64,000 nucleotides of DNA from positions 2,310,197 through 2,374,196 of the forward strand of contig NC_090789.1 of the NCBI RefSeq assembly GCF_040054535.1, read 5' to 3'. The DNA comes from Antennarius striatus. Lineage: Eukaryota; Chordata; Actinopteri; Lophiiformes; Antennariidae. The position numbers were made by a program, and so were the translations under genes. Below the pieces are notes generated by a model. That model saw nothing but the letters and a program-made list of their open reading frames with translations, was not told the origin of the DNA and searched no databases. Shown here piece after piece: positions 15,559 to 28,368 of the stretch. The stretch's first letter is position 1. Every line of letters starts with the position of its first letter.

Positions 15559-15669
15559 CCCAACATGTTCTTCCTTTCTTTACTGTGCTTTTTCCCCCTT
15601 CATTCATTTAATTTTATTCTTTTGGGGGTTTTTTTTCCCCAGCTTGGATTCTCAGATGTTTGGTTTCAT

Positions 15670-15710
15670 TTGTATGCATTTGCATAATGAATGTCATTTG
15701 CATGCTCAGG
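15670..15710. promoter_or_regulatory. Paired POU octamer sites
   Basis: Two perfect octamers, ATTTGCAT, lie at 15,678-15,685 and 15,696-15,703 in the same orientation, with ten bases between them and an ATGA(AT) motif between. Octamers bind POU-domain factors such as Brn2/Pou3f and Oct (established). They lie about 2.5 kb downstream of miR-9, in a non-repetitive island between two dinucleotide arrays. A neural enhancer is an inference. Confidence 0.4.
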
Positions 15711-15750
15711 GGCAGACCATACCATGAGAACGGCTGTTGTTGGTTGTTTG

Positions 15751-15966
15751 TGTGTGCGTGTGCGTGTGTGTGTGTGTGTGTGCATGTGTGTGTGTGCATG
15801 TGTGTTCATATATGTGTGCGACACACATAAAGCACATGTAAATGACATGTTCTTCAACATAAGCAGACCATCACAGGGTTGTGTTTCCCACTGGCACTAT
15901 ATAAACACTTTGTTCTTCCAATTAAGTGTGTGAATGTGTGTGAGTGTGTGTGTGTGTGTGTGTGTG
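15751..15966. repeat. Interrupted (TG)n arrays
   Basis: Runs of GT/TG with GTGC and GTGCATG interruptions span about 15,751-15,812, and a second pure TG run is at about 15,938-15,966. Unique sequence lies between them. Confidence 0.9.
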
Positions 15967-16169
15967 AGGATTCCTCCTCTATGTTTGGTGCATGTTGGGC
16001 AGCGATCTGATGATCATGCCTCTCTCTCTCCTCTTGTCTTGGCGATCGTTCCGACTACAAGAATGAAAAAAAAAAGAGACTCTCTCCTCAATCCCCATAA
16101 TGCTCCTCTTCTTCTTCTTCGACCCCCCTCCCTTGCCAGTTTTACCTCCTCTCCCCCCCACATGGCAAA

Positions 16170-16420
16170 TCACAGTCCTGCCACCATCTTAGGTGTTATG
16201 ACTGGCACAAAATGGCAGCTGAAAAAAAAAAAAAAAAGGGGGGGAACATGGATAGCCGAAGCCGTGCACCTTCCTTCCCCCCACGTTTTTGCCCTCTCCA
16301 TCCTTTCCGCGCCATTGGTCGCCTCAAGACAGTGTTAATTACTACCAGTGTGTTAATTGCAAGAGATTGCCCCAAGAGACGAGTGGGGAAGGGAAGAGAT
16401 ATGAAGAAAGAGCTGGTGTC
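16170..16420. promoter_or_regulatory. Candidate conserved non-coding element A
   Basis: A block of complex sequence with repeated TTAATT homeodomain cores (GTTAATTACTACCAG and GTTAATTGC near 16,336-16,360) and motifs such as CACCATCTTAGG. It is bounded by homopolymer tracts and resembles developmental CNEs in composition. Conservation was not tested; this is pattern judgement only. A 202-codon open frame crosses it but looks fortuitous. Confidence 0.3.
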
Positions 16421-17559
16421 TTTTTTTTTTTTTGCGCTGGCATTTTCGAGGGCAGCTGCGCCCCGTCGTCGTGTCGTCGAATCCGACAGTTCGACCGTTT
16501 TCAGGATTTTTCTGAAAACTGCGGGGGGGTTTTTTTGGGCTTCCTGGGATGTTAATTTGATTACACACAGGGTTTTTTTTTTTTTTTTGGTTCCGCTTGG
16601 CGATTATTTTTCGTGGGCGTGTGGAGGTTTAACACAAACATCATGTACAGGCAGCTTCCTTCGTTTGAAGATGTGGGGAAAAAAAACCCAACACCTACAT
16701 GTTCACCAACACCCACAAGGAGCCGTAATTAGCAAACGCAGCAGTCTCCATAAATCTCTGCTTATTGTCACGCGTTTTTTCCTCACATGTGCAATACACT
16801 CCCCTATGTGGCTTGGGTGAATTGTTTCACGCCAGCATTGTACAGATTTTTAAGCGAATATTCATCTTGGGAATTGACTGTAAATAATTAAAGCTCAAGA
16901 TGGTGTATATTTTTTTTTAAAAGAGATCACACAAACGTCTTCATAGCTTTAAAATTAGAACCTTTACTTGGATTGAAGCCATTGAAGGAGGGATTATTTA
17001 TCATCACATGATTATTAAAGAAAAGGGGGACTTTGAAATTCAGTATTTAGCCTAATTAAATATTTAGTTTCCTCTCATTTTGTTGGTTTTTGGATGAGAT
17101 CTAGCATACTAATTTTTCTGGCTTTTATTTTAATTGGATGTTTTTTGTTTTTTTTAAACCCATATCCCCAGAAATGTCTTAACTTTTAAAGAAGCATTCA
17201 AAACCCTTAATTCCCTTCATTGGATTTAGAAGTTGTTGTTTTTTTACTGCAGGAATTTTGTCAGTCTTTAAGCCGGGATTAAATGAACCGAGTCTTTCAA
17301 TTAGATTTTTTTTAAAAACTGACCACTTCTCATCACGACTGAAAAACAAGGGAGCCACCTATGATTTCAGAAGGGAAAGGGAGATGGGGGGGGTAAATAC
17401 ACGACTGAGAAAGACTGGGTGAAGGGGGGGGGGGCAGATGGACAAGGAGAGGGGAGCCTGCGACAGTGAGATCTCAATAGTGAGAGGTCTTCTTTGTGTT
17501 TCTGTGTGAGGTTTGTTTTGGGGTGCGGGGGAGCTCTAAGAAAGGAGGGGAAGAGGGAG

Positions 17560-17780
17560 AGGGTGGGGATCCTATCCTGGGCCCTCAGACAAGCAGCACA
17601 TTGTCCTCCCCAATGTGTGGCGGCACTTGTGGCGTAACGCCATTATTTAGGCCAGTGGAGGGAGTGGGGGTCTGGAGACCAGCTTAACCAAAACTCCAAT
17701 TAGACCCAGACCGTCCTGATTAATGGACGAGGGAGATTGGTAAACAATGCCCGCCATTGTTAATGTAAACCCCCCTCCAT
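17560..17780. promoter_or_regulatory. Candidate conserved non-coding element B
   Basis: Complex, repeat-free sequence between G-rich and C-rich tracts. It contains homeodomain-type cores CCAATTAGA and GATTAATGG, a forkhead-like GGTAAACAATG, and palindromic GGCGTAACGCC. This motif-dense texture is typical of neural enhancers, but no alignment was possible, so the call is weak. Confidence 0.35.
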
Positions 17781-18189
17781 CGCTCTCTCTTTCACACACA
17801 CATCCACCCCCCCGCCCCATTGGTTTCTTTCATACAGCAGACCCTCCATCCCGATCGCATCTGACACCCAAACACACAACTCGTGTGTAGTTAATGGACT
17901 TACATTTACGTGACACCACGTTTTTTCTTTTTTTTTTTAGTTTTCTCAGCCCCCACCCCACCCCTCTCCGTTTGTAAAAGTTTTCACGAAAAAATGAGCA
18001 AAACGGGATCTTTCAAGTATTTTATGATGGAAACTTCATGAAAAAATGTTTGTGTAAAAAAAATTAAAATGGTGAATTTATGAATGAAAACGTCATCAGT
18101 TGGTATTTCTGAGACAAATCCTAACAAGCAACTAAAAATAAATGTGAGTTAGTAAGAATGCGTGTATAAGTTTTATGTGGAGCAAAAAC

Positions 18190-18375
18190 TGAACGTTCTT
18201 CAAAAGCAGAACGCCGGGCTCGTATGTTAATTCCACACCGTGCGATGCTGGGCTCTGCATTTCAATACGTCCTACTTTATTGTTTTTTAAGCATATGCGC
18301 TGAATAATTAGCCACCGCATACTCCAATCAGGGGCCTGCCAATGCCAGGTTGCCATGGCGACCCCATCAGTTCCT
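18190..18375. promoter_or_regulatory. Candidate conserved non-coding element C
   Basis: Complex sequence holding a Pol-II-independent cluster of developmental motifs: GCATATGCGC (E-box or octamer-like), AATAATTAGCC, CCAATCAGGGGCC and a GCCAATGCCAGGTTGCCATGGC block (NF1/RFX-like half sites). It is followed abruptly by homopolymer and GGAGGA-type simple sequence. A deeply conserved enhancer is my inference. Confidence 0.35.
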
Positions 18376-19204
18376 ACCCCCACTCCTCCTTTTTTTTTTA
18401 CCCCCCTCTCCGTCTCCCCACCACCACCACCACCTCCTGCAAGCAGGACAGAGAAAAATAAAGCGTGGGAAAACACTTTGGTGGCTCAGACAATGATGGT
18501 GGGGGTGTGAGGAGGAGGAGGAGAAAGAGAGGAAGAGGAGGAGAAGGAGGTGTGATGCCGGTGATTGGGAGATCAGTTTGTGTCTAGACTTGTAAAATAT
18601 AGACATGTTTGTTTTTGGAATTGGGTGGGTGGGGGGTTTTTTTTGGGGGGGGAGCATATTTCACTTCATCTGTCATGGATGCTTGTTTGCATGTGTTTGT
18701 TCTCACTATCATTAGCGGCCCATGTGAAGTGACGGGGAGCGTACAGTGTTAAACACAGCAGTAAACAAGTAAACAGATAAACAAGTCCGTGAGAACGATC
18801 TGCTTCTCCAGAAAGAGTCAGAATTTCAGAAGTTTCTAAATTAAAGTAAATCAAAGAGATTTGGGTTGGGATGATTATTCCCATGTAATTCCGGATAGCC
18901 AACTGTATGTGTGTCACATGTTGGATCATTTATGGCATCCATGCCGGAGTCTTATTTAAGCTCTATGTTCTCCTGGAGTCCAATCTGTCTCTACTCCTGT
19001 AATGTAACTCAGTGAAGGTGAACACACTTTATTCTAATCAACGGTGCTTTTAAGCGATTTCAACCACAATTACAATAAAATATACAGTATGCGGAATAAA
19101 TTAAAAACACACCAGAACATTATTTAGTTTGGAAGCCTTAACGTTAGTGTGACTTTGCTGTATCTTACCCTGCTTTTAACATCTCTATCCTTTTTTTTTT
19201 TAAG
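18376..19204. other. Simple-sequence-rich spacer
   Basis: Contains purine-rich GGA/GAA tracts (about 18,509-18,551), a T/G-run block near 18,625-18,655, and AT-rich unique DNA that leads into a polypyrimidine tract and AG at 19,204. No gene seen. Confidence 0.5.
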
Positions 19205-20640
19205 GTATCTGGTGTTGGAACTCTCCTGTTCTTCATCTCTCAGCGCTTTGGACTTGAACTTGGGGTGCAGTGATGGTCTCTGCATCGATCTACATTCCCC
19301 ATTACATGCTAAAATACTGGAAAAAGTACACAGAACCGGTTTCCAACGATCTGATGGTGGACTGAGCTAAAGCTGCCGTGTGTTTAACGTGTTTAACATG
19401 TTTGCTGCTACAACAGAAACTTTATTCTGAATGAACGGAACAAACTAGGAGACTTTGACACAAGTGGACAAACCAACACTTTGCTATCCGTAGAAGTAAC
19501 TGTAGAAGTTAAGGACACAGCAAAGTCGACGCTGCTCTTTAGCAATACATTTAGACTCGTCTCTCACAAAAAGAGATTTAAATTTAAAAATAAGAAAAAT
19601 CTAAAACAGTGATGTGATTTGAATTATTAGTATTATGAGTTATATTAACAAGATTTTCGCCCTAAATTTTAGACGCTAAATCCATGATGTTAAATGTATA
19701 ATTGTTTCTTCTTTCTGATTATTTTCTGATTCTTGTTTCTAATTATATCAGCTAGCGGTTAAATTAGCCTCATGTAAAAATTTAGATGAATTGTTGACAA
19801 TCGGTGTAGCTAAGCATTTTAATTTTTCTCATACAACATTAAAATAGTTAATCATTTACTTCTTTCATCAACTCCTAGTTTTAGATCAGTTTTTGAGATT
19901 TCAACATTTTTTTTGTCTTATAATTGTATTTTACAGTGTTTCTGTTTTAAAGGCTGTATAACATTTATTGTTTTAGATGATTTTTATAAATCATTTAGGG
20001 GCTTAAATTAGATGTTTCTCAACCTAGCTATTAATTAATTGTGTGTATTATATTTTTTGATCTTGTGTTATAAGTTTGGAAGTATTTTACAGTTACATTT
20101 CTATTCTCGTACGTTTACACAATCAATAAGTCTTCTCTATGCAAAAGAAATAAGGGCGGATTTTGAGTTTTTGCACTATTTGCATTATTTTGCACGTTAA
20201 TTGTGTTGTCATGTTTGCACATCAGCTGCTAGATGCATTGGTTTGTGCCCATTCTGAGAGAAATGTGTTGAATTGTGAAAGAGGCACTCTGTGGGCACGG
20301 GTGCAAGGTGTGTGTTTGCTGTTGTGAAAGTGTGTTTGATTGGAAAACGATTCATTCTTTGTTACAGAATTGTCAAATTTCCATTTATTTGAGAGATTCC
20401 CTAAAATTTGGATTTATTTCACGTTAAATTTGTGATGTCAGTTCAATGACACGTAACATGAACATATGAATGTGAATGAGTGGTTTTGTTTTGATTTCAT
20501 GTGGACAACTTGTGAATATATGCAATACATGACGTTACTGATTACTGTATATTATAATGATCTATTGTCTTTTAAGCATAGGTTGCACATTATTTGTACT
20601 CAGTACACTGTATTAATAAAGAATTTGTGTTAACAGTGAA
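19205..20640 (+). ncRNA. Candidate terminal exon of the miR-9 host transcript
   Basis: A long T-run and TAAG|G acceptor precede an AU-rich, 3'-UTR-like block that ends with AATAAA at 20,615-20,620 followed by GT-rich sequence, the layout of a terminal exon. A 30-codon frame at 19,273-19,365 (MVSASIYIPHYMLKYWKK and twelve more) is the only short peptide of note, and I do not recognise it. Same strand as miR-9. Linking it to the 9-kb and 13-kb blocks is inference; it may belong to an unrelated lncRNA or be a 3' UTR of an unseen gene. Confidence 0.3.
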
Positions 20641-23090
20641 ACAGTCACTCTCCATGTGTTTGACTCTCGTAGAGACTTCCGAGTCTCCAGAACCCATTCC
20701 GTCTTTCCCCTTCATCGCCGGTCCTTCACATGGGAAATGGAGTTTTCCAACCTGAGCTTCAAGATTACTCGCCATCTAGTCGTCCCAAGAACCCTGTGCT
20801 TAATAAAAGTGCTTTAGGTGACAGGAGTCTTACTGTCAGGCATGCATCATTCAGTTAACCAAAAAGCTTACGGTGTGGAAGACTTCCATCCAAGTGTTGG
20901 TGTAGAACACACCACCATCAAGATACACTGCACCGTTATCCAGCCTGACACGACACAACCACAACCACAACCACACAAGATCAGAGGAACAAACCAGAAT
21001 CTCTAAATAATAAACCAACATCAGCTGACATTAACACTCCCCCCCTTGGCTAGTGCCCCCGTTTAGAGACACTTTGTGTTGTTATTCATTGTGTAGTTAT
21101 TGTGCCTTTGGTTGAGGTGTGCAGCGTTCTCACACAAAAAACGAATGCTTTCCTAAAGCAAAATCTGTGTATGTTTAGGAAATTTATCAAGTTAACTGTG
21201 TCAAATAAGACAATAATCAAGTCACTGATATTTTACCAATAGAAATCAGTAAGATTGAATTGTCTTTGAACATTATTTGATGCAAATCTTGACTGGCCAG
21301 GATGTACTATCTCATCTGATATCTATAAGGCTTTTGTGATCATTTTTAGGATAATTAGTGGCTTCCAGCAAGAGGAGTTTGATCTTTATTGGGTTGAAGT
21401 TGGACTGTTTTAACAGATCTGCTCTGACGTCAGTGGTGTATCTCGAGTTTCTTTGTCCAGGAAGGTTCGAGCTCTTTAAAGAAAAACTGTATTTCTGTTG
21501 CACCAGAATGACAAATTACTGCAAAATCTCTGTGAATCCTTTCCTTTATTTTGCTGTTCATGCTACTTACAACCTGAGACACCCCTGGTAGTCCGTAGTG
21601 GTAGAGTATTTAAAGTCACATATCCAATATGTGGTACTTGCTCTACTCCACATCATCAAGTTTAAGTATGTGGTAAATACCATTTTGTTATCACCTTTAG
21701 TGAAACATGAAACTCCTGCAAAACACTGGTTGGTCAGAATCGTTGCTGCATCATTGCATCATGTGCCACAACCGCAAAATATTGTGCATAGAACAAACAC
21801 ATGCCCACTATTTTTAGAACGCCCACACCTTCATTCCAAATGTCACTGAGTGCGCTAAAAAGGCAAAATTTAACTATTAGTTCAAGCTTAAGTACCGCTG
21901 TATCTTTGTATTGCTTTTAAAGGTGAGATAAATCCTGATCCAGTGAAAGAAGAGTCTTATGACAGGTAGGCCTCCGCTGCATTCAGCCCTACAGACTGGC
22001 CTCCAGACAGCAGGAAAGTTACGAGAACTGTCTGCTTATAATGGAATCAATAACGAAACAAAAGCTCGCGTCTGGGAGGAAAATCGTGGGAAGTGCCTCA
22101 AAGGGCCCGATTAGCATTCAGTATTGCGAGTCTCTTGTAGCCCCCCAACTCAGAAGTGAAGAATGGCTGTGACGGGGATGGGAGGGTGCAGAGATGGAGG
22201 ACAGGTTGCACAAGGCCAGACGGGGGATGTGGAAAGTCAAGGGAGACAGCTTCACAATGACAGGCACGATGCTGAGGGTGGGTGTGTTGGTGGTGGTGGT
22301 GATGGTGGGGGGGTGAGGTAACAGGGTTCAAGTTCAATGGCAAATCTTTGTCTGCATGAGGTGATGAAGACAAAATGATACTGAATGAATTGAACAATGT
22401 ATATGTCCTGATTACCCCCCCCCACCCCACCCCCCTTCCCTCTAAATCATCCTGATCTTCACGTCAGAAGCACATGACAGAAGCACATTCCAATGAAATT
22501 GGAAATAAAGAAAGAAGTCTTCAAATTTCTCGATGAAAATTTAATTTTGGCGATCAACGGTCAGATGTGCTTGATCTGTTATCGCTCAGCGCGAGGACTG
22601 TAAAGTAAAACCACTTATATGGTTAGAAGCTGCAACTACTGACCATTCAAAACGATTTTATCTGAAGACGCTCTATGAACCAAGCAGGTCCAGATCATAC
22701 TCTTTATTCTATGGAGACAACAATTCTCCCGTGAGCAAGCATTTGGCAGAAAAACTGCCGTTCAGCGGGTACAAACTTCGCCGGTGCCAGCAAAGTGGAG
22801 TGGATGACAAAGACGTCTCGACCAGAGGAGCTCATGAAAAGAATCCCGAGCCCATCCTGTTTGATTCATACATTCACTCACAGTCTAAAAAAGGCACTGA
22901 AGATAACAGACTGCTGATGAACCAAAATCGATATAAAAAAAAGAGAGAGTATTTGAGAGATTTTAGCTTCAGGAACAGGAACAAAAACACATCTTAAACT
23001 GTTTCATACCTGGACTCTGGTGAAAGTTTTCCTCTAGTAGAAAAAGTGTTTGCCATGATAATCAGGTAGATATCAGCAGAAAACCACAAG

Positions 23091-23146
23091 CATCCATCCA
23101 TCCATCCATCCATTCATCCATCAATCCAATCATCCATCCATCCATA
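23091..23146. repeat. (CCAT)n microsatellite, imperfect
   Basis: CATC/CCAT units with a few substitutions, a common type in fish genomes. Confidence 0.9.
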
Positions 23147-23755
23147 CTCTGTTATAACTTTACTTATTTTTTATCCCTTTTTTAACTACTGACAACAAAA
23201 AATTATACATTAAGAAAAAAATACTGTAACCATGTAACTTAATTTCTCAATATTTACAGATCATTATTATTATATTATTATTATTTCTTTTTATGAATTT
23301 ACATTTTACCTGTTTATTTAAGTTAAAAACAGTTTTTTAGGGTTTTAGGGAGGTAATAGAAAAAACATATTATACTTAGAAAAAGGTATGAAACTGTTTT
23401 TGGACATTCTAGCCACACATTTAAAATCTAATGACATCATGTCTTATACAGTATTATGAAGAAAATCATTTTTCAAAAAAAAAAGAAGTTCCACCTGCCA
23501 GAACATTTAATTTCCTTTTAACAGTTTGAACAACAATATTGTGAACTCTTCCGAAATTGTCTAAAACAAATGGATAAGCAGGCCACATACTGTCTCTGGT
23601 TAATATACTGAAAAACAAACATATTAAATCGCTGAATAAATCATGGTTCTCTGCTAAAGGTCAGAAATTAAGTGTGACATGAAGAGACCTGACCTCAGGG
23701 CAGTCGGACAATGGACACTTCCTCCTAATTCACCACCAACACGCACAATTGACTC

Positions 23756-23812
23756 TGTGTGTGTGCCTGTGTGTGTGTGTGTGTGTGTGTGTTAGTGTGT
23801 GTGTGTGTGTGG
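23756..23812. repeat. (TG)n microsatellite, interrupted
   Basis: Dinucleotide GT run with GCC and TTA interruptions. Confidence 0.9.
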
Positions 23813-24132
23813 AGGCTGCTGCTCTGCCTGACCTTCTCCGTCGGCCTTTAAATCCACAAGTTGTCTGACCTTTGATCCCTGTGATTGCTGCTGTGTGTCC
23901 TCTGGGACCTCTCATCACGTCACCTGTGACATCCCGCTGCCTGCTTCTCCACGGACACGCCCTCCTGATCTAATACCATTAAATCTTCCTGAGATGGAAT
24001 GTTTGATCCCTCTCTTACAATAACGTGGGGATACGTCAATATGGAAATGCTCCACGCCGGGTAAGGATCCTGCTTTTACTGGTATTTATGATGAGAAGGG
24101 GTCGGTATCATTAAAAATATATTGGTTGTTCA

Positions 24133-24135
24133 GTT

Positions 24136-24166
<31 letters not shown>

Positions 24167-24280
24167 TGAAGGGGACAAAGAAATTTCGTAAAACACATAA
24201 TTATACATGGTTAAAAAAGGCAGAATTAGCCAGAAAGCTAGTTTTCATCTGTAGTCCCCTGGCCATGATGTATAAAAAGC
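24133..24280. repeat. (TTTAG)n run with adjoining retroposon-tail-like sequence
   Basis: About seven TTTAG units lead into TTATTTGAAGGGGACAAAG and, further on, TTTCATCTGTAGTCCC. This looks like the 3' end of a dispersed fish non-LTR element next to its tail repeat. The family is not identified; confidence rests on resemblance alone. Confidence 0.4.
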
Positions 24281-25655
24281 AGTAAAAGCAGTAAAATAGC
24301 AAAATCAATGTACATATTTTTACAATATTGTGGTAAAAATATGTATATTTTTACTACGATATAGTAAAAACATACATATTCAAACACTTAAACTGTATTT
24401 TTTTCAGATACAACCTGAAATTTAAAATGAAAGAAAGAAAAAATATTTAAGGGATTGAATTTTCTGTTATCTTTGATTGACTGTATATACACTATTATTT
24501 ATTGGTGTAAAAGGCATTTCAATGAAGATGAGAAATGTAAATGAAGACAAGCATTGAGTACTTTTTTATGGCTTCCAAATCTTTCCGAAAATTCTAATTT
24601 AACCTCCGTAATACATGAGAAATCAGTTTGGTAACAGTTTTGGGGTTTTTCTTAATTCCAGGTGCTCAGTTCATCCATGCACTGGAGAGTAGTGGTATTG
24701 AGGGTCAAGGCTGGGTAAAGAGGTTGCTGACCTGCTGGTTTACCGAGTTTAAACTGTTGACCTCCTCTTTGTTGACGGGGCTGAGAGGTCGCGACGCATT
24801 CAGGAGGGGTCGAGGGGAAGTCCACAGACAGCCAGAGGGGAGGTCCGTCCTCAGTGGACCAAAGGGGAAATTTATTTCCACACACGTGCACGCAGATGAA
24901 CTTGCATGTAAATTAAAACCTCATTCTTACAGCTACGCATATATTTCTGCAAAAACAAAGCAGACCGACCACACAGGATTAAAAAAGAATAACTTGACTC
25001 GTCCTTTTAGTCACATTACCGCATATTGTTCAGCTCATAAAAGGATGACAAAGATCAGGCAAGAGGAATGCGCAGTTGAAACTCTTTACACAAATGAACA
25101 TTGTTTGAAATTTCTTTGTCTGTTAAAAAGTCATCCACTCGCCGCTTTCCCACAAAAACAGTGTCGAGGATGCCATTGAAACGTTTTCTGAATTACGTCT
25201 AAACTGGAGTTAACCGTTGACAGTGGGGGCGACAAGCACGATGGGAAAACAATATCTCATAGATTACCATATAAAGCCGAGCCATCCAGACGAAAACACA
25301 GCCACAAAACATGGCTAGAAATCAGCCATGGGTATGTCATGGCACGCTGGAGGGTCTGACTTCTCAATTAGACGTATAAAAAGCCCGGGTCAGACGGAGC
25401 AGACAGGCAAAAGAAAGGCGGGCAGGATGAGGCCCTTCAATCTGTCTGCGTCACACTGTGTGTGTGTGTGTGTCTGGACAGAGCTGTGAGAAAGTGTGTA
25501 ACGTGTCGTTTGCATGTCTGAGTCTCGCCAGTGTTGGTATGTAGCTGTCTGGTACATGTGTGTGCTTTTAGATCATGTGAATTTGCTTAAGGTGTTCCGT
25601 AATTGTCCGCCATGCAGGAGTGCAACAAGCTTTTCATCATCCGTCCAGAAAACCG

Positions 25656-25692
25656 ATCCCATCTTGTTTCTTGTCCTGAAACAAGATGGGAT
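25656..25692. repeat. Perfect 15-bp inverted repeat
   Basis: ATCCCATCTTGTTTC and its exact complement GAAACAAGATGGGAT flank a seven-base spacer TTGTCCT. The flanking bases do not pair. Function unknown. Confidence 0.9.
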
Positions 25693-26861
25693 GTGTGGCC
25701 CCTCCAGAGAGTCCTGGGTCGTCTACCAGTTGGACGTACCTGGAAACCTTTAAAGACAAGCGCTTGGTCCCAATTCCTTGATTGATTGTGGGTTTACTGA
25801 GACATTGTCTTCACATTTCTGTCTTTGTAAACAACTGTTTACTATAATTTTCTACCGTTAATTATAGTGTGCCATAGGGGTCACTTTTAGGACCTGTTTT
25901 TCTTTCATTGATACCCTTGTGAAGCAAAGTGTCACAAGTTTCTGCAAAAGTGTTCCTCAAATAAAGTTTATTATTATGAAGTTTTGAAAAAATCAATTCT
26001 GTCTGACTTGATAAACGACTTCATTTACTCAGTAGTCTGAGGGCTCTGCCGGTGTATCGGTCGGTCATTTTCTAATGCATCAGGTCTGGAAGTCATGAAA
26101 AGCCAGTCAAGTCCTCACACCTTCTTACTCCACTCGGTGAGTAATTTTCCACAGACTGTGGATGGTCATTGATGGAATAATCAGGGATGTCCCTGAAAGA
26201 ACATGTTTTCTGGATTTCACCACATGTTCTTCCTGCATGTTCTCAGCAGTAATGGGTTTCCTCACAGATGTGCATGCTAACACATCCTCAAACCAGCACA
26301 TATGCTGATGATTCCAGCGACTCTGGTGTCCTCGTCAGACCACAGGACACGATGTTTAATGTTGTGCTGCCTGAAAAACCATAGATCACCAGCATTCCAT
26401 ATTCTACAGATATCCTGCAGATTCTCTGATCAGCTGTTGACGTGACGGATTGATGGTGAAGTCCAAATAAAACTACACATTGACAAAGATTTTTGGATTA
26501 TTTTGTGAAGGAACTTTGTAAAGCTTTCCAGTATCTCCTTTCGTACTCAATAACGATATTATTCTTTCGCTTGGGGTTATATTTTTCAAACTGCTCCTTT
26601 AAAGCTGCAATGCCTGCCATCATCGCCTTCCCTCTGTGAATCGTTGCTACATACTGCAGTGCCACAGACTGGGGTTTGTTTTCTGGTCCATGAAAGGCTT
26701 TTCATTCTAATACCATGTCCATACAACAGAAGTTGCCCCACTTATAAGGCAAGACCAAGTCGGGGTCCCCCTCTTGCTTTCGAATGAACTTGAAGTACAA
26801 TGAGGCGCATTTCCTGCACGCATCTGCGCCGTGTGGGTGGGTGCAATGTGTTGCCCAATAT

Positions 26862-26925
26862 AGATAGATATAGATAGATAGACTTTAATGGTCCCAAATA
26901 GGGAAATTCACAATATACAAAAGAT
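26862..26925. repeat. (GATA)n with LINE-tail-like sequence
   Basis: Imperfect TAGATA units followed by GACTTTAATGGTCCCAAATA and GGGAAATTCA. The same arrangement (GATA units, then CTTTAATAATC, GGAGG, AAATT) recurs at 30,231-30,380, so both are probably 3' tails of the same dispersed non-LTR family. Confidence 0.5.
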
Positions 26926-28308
26926 ATTTGTGCGAAGAGTGTAATTTGTGACGATAAAATGCCGACATATTTCACAGATATACATTGGTAACGTCAAATT
27001 CAGCCACATTGAAGTCACACAAATTGGCTAGATCATCATTCATGTGGAGGTTTAGATCAAGATGTGTAACATCCATTAGTCCTGGCAAATAGAAATGCCA
27101 TTAATGTGTATGTGGGATTCTTTTTTTATGCAAGCCAACGATAAATGCTTGGTTCTTTTTTTTTTTTTTTTGTCTCTTGCTTCAAGCACCCCAACCCCTG
27201 CATGACATCAAGTATAATAAGACTGCTTCTCAGTATGAAATGTCTGCAAAATAACAAGGGATTTTTCTCCGCTCTTTGAACGTTAGCCTATTTTGTGCAT
27301 GCATGCATGCGTCTAGTCACAACGGGCCCGTCTCGAATATATTCAGACTCTCTGTTAAGTATACAACAGAGGGTGAAGAATGTGTCTCAATAAGTCATTC
27401 ATGGTCAGAACAAGTCAGAACCACTTCTAAAACTTCTTACTCACTCATTGTTGCCGCTGCACAGACATGGCCCGGTCACTCTGAACTGGAGTCTGTGGGT
27501 GAGAACCAAACTGGGAGCCCTCCATCGCAGCTGCAACTATTTGTTGTCTGTGAGACATTGGAGAGGTCACAGGTCAAATAGGTTCACAGGAACTGAGGGC
27601 TTTCACATGTTAATTCATCAGAGCAGCACAAGAAAAACACACAGAGGTGATTCCAACGTTGTCAGGAAACTGTTTAAACACGCTGCAATCACACGTTTGA
27701 TGGACAAGCCTTGACAACATGAAGACTTTTGGATGTTATATGTTCAACAGTTAGGTTGGAGATAAAAATATTAACATGAGCAAACATCATCTGTATCTGA
27801 AATGTCGCCACTTAGCAGCAGAGGAGTTATATTTGGTTTTGTCAAATGAGTTTTTGGAATACTGTGCATCCCCATTATATATTAATTTATTTGGAAGCCG
27901 AGTTTGCTGCATCGTGTATAATTATTTATGAATCTACTGGGCTTAAGTAGCTTAAACGTGCCTGTATGTCTGGGTCTGCATTTTTATGCAACAACTTTTC
28001 ACTCCATTACATCTGACGGATTGTTCAACATGATATTTTATAAATCAGTTTTCCATGTGAAAATATTTCAGATGGAAACTTTTTTTTTTACTTCTTTTGA
28101 CAGTGATTCATTTTGAAAAAGTTAAAAACAAATTAATTGGATATTACGATATTTGTCTCTCCTTTCCTGTCAGGTTTGTGCAGTGCATTTAAAAAAACAA
28201 CGCAAAAAATAACAAAATGAAAACGCAAAATGTTTACATGCATATTTCATATATGCCGATTTCTTTAAGGTGTGTAAATGTGGTGACATACTGTTCATCT
28301 GTGAGTGT

Positions 28309-28357
<49 letters not shown>

Positions 28358-28368
28358 AGACACACACT
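28309..28368. repeat. (CA)n microsatellite
   Basis: Dinucleotide run with CG and GA interruptions at its right edge. Confidence 0.93.

Noticed and set aside
16212-16820. 202-codon ATG-started open frame on the + strand
   Set aside because: It runs through A15, T11 and T16 homopolymers, giving Lys and Phe runs, shows no domain, and overlaps the CNE-like block. Homopolymers lack stops in these phases, so chance is likely.
22731-22997. 88-codon Lys/Arg/Asn-rich + strand frame
   Set aside because: No ATG at the listed start (GTG), no domain, low-complexity end.
24628-25179. 183-codon open frame in the gene desert
   Set aside because: It begins at TTG, not ATG, has no recognisable domain or splice context, and fits chance for 64 kb.
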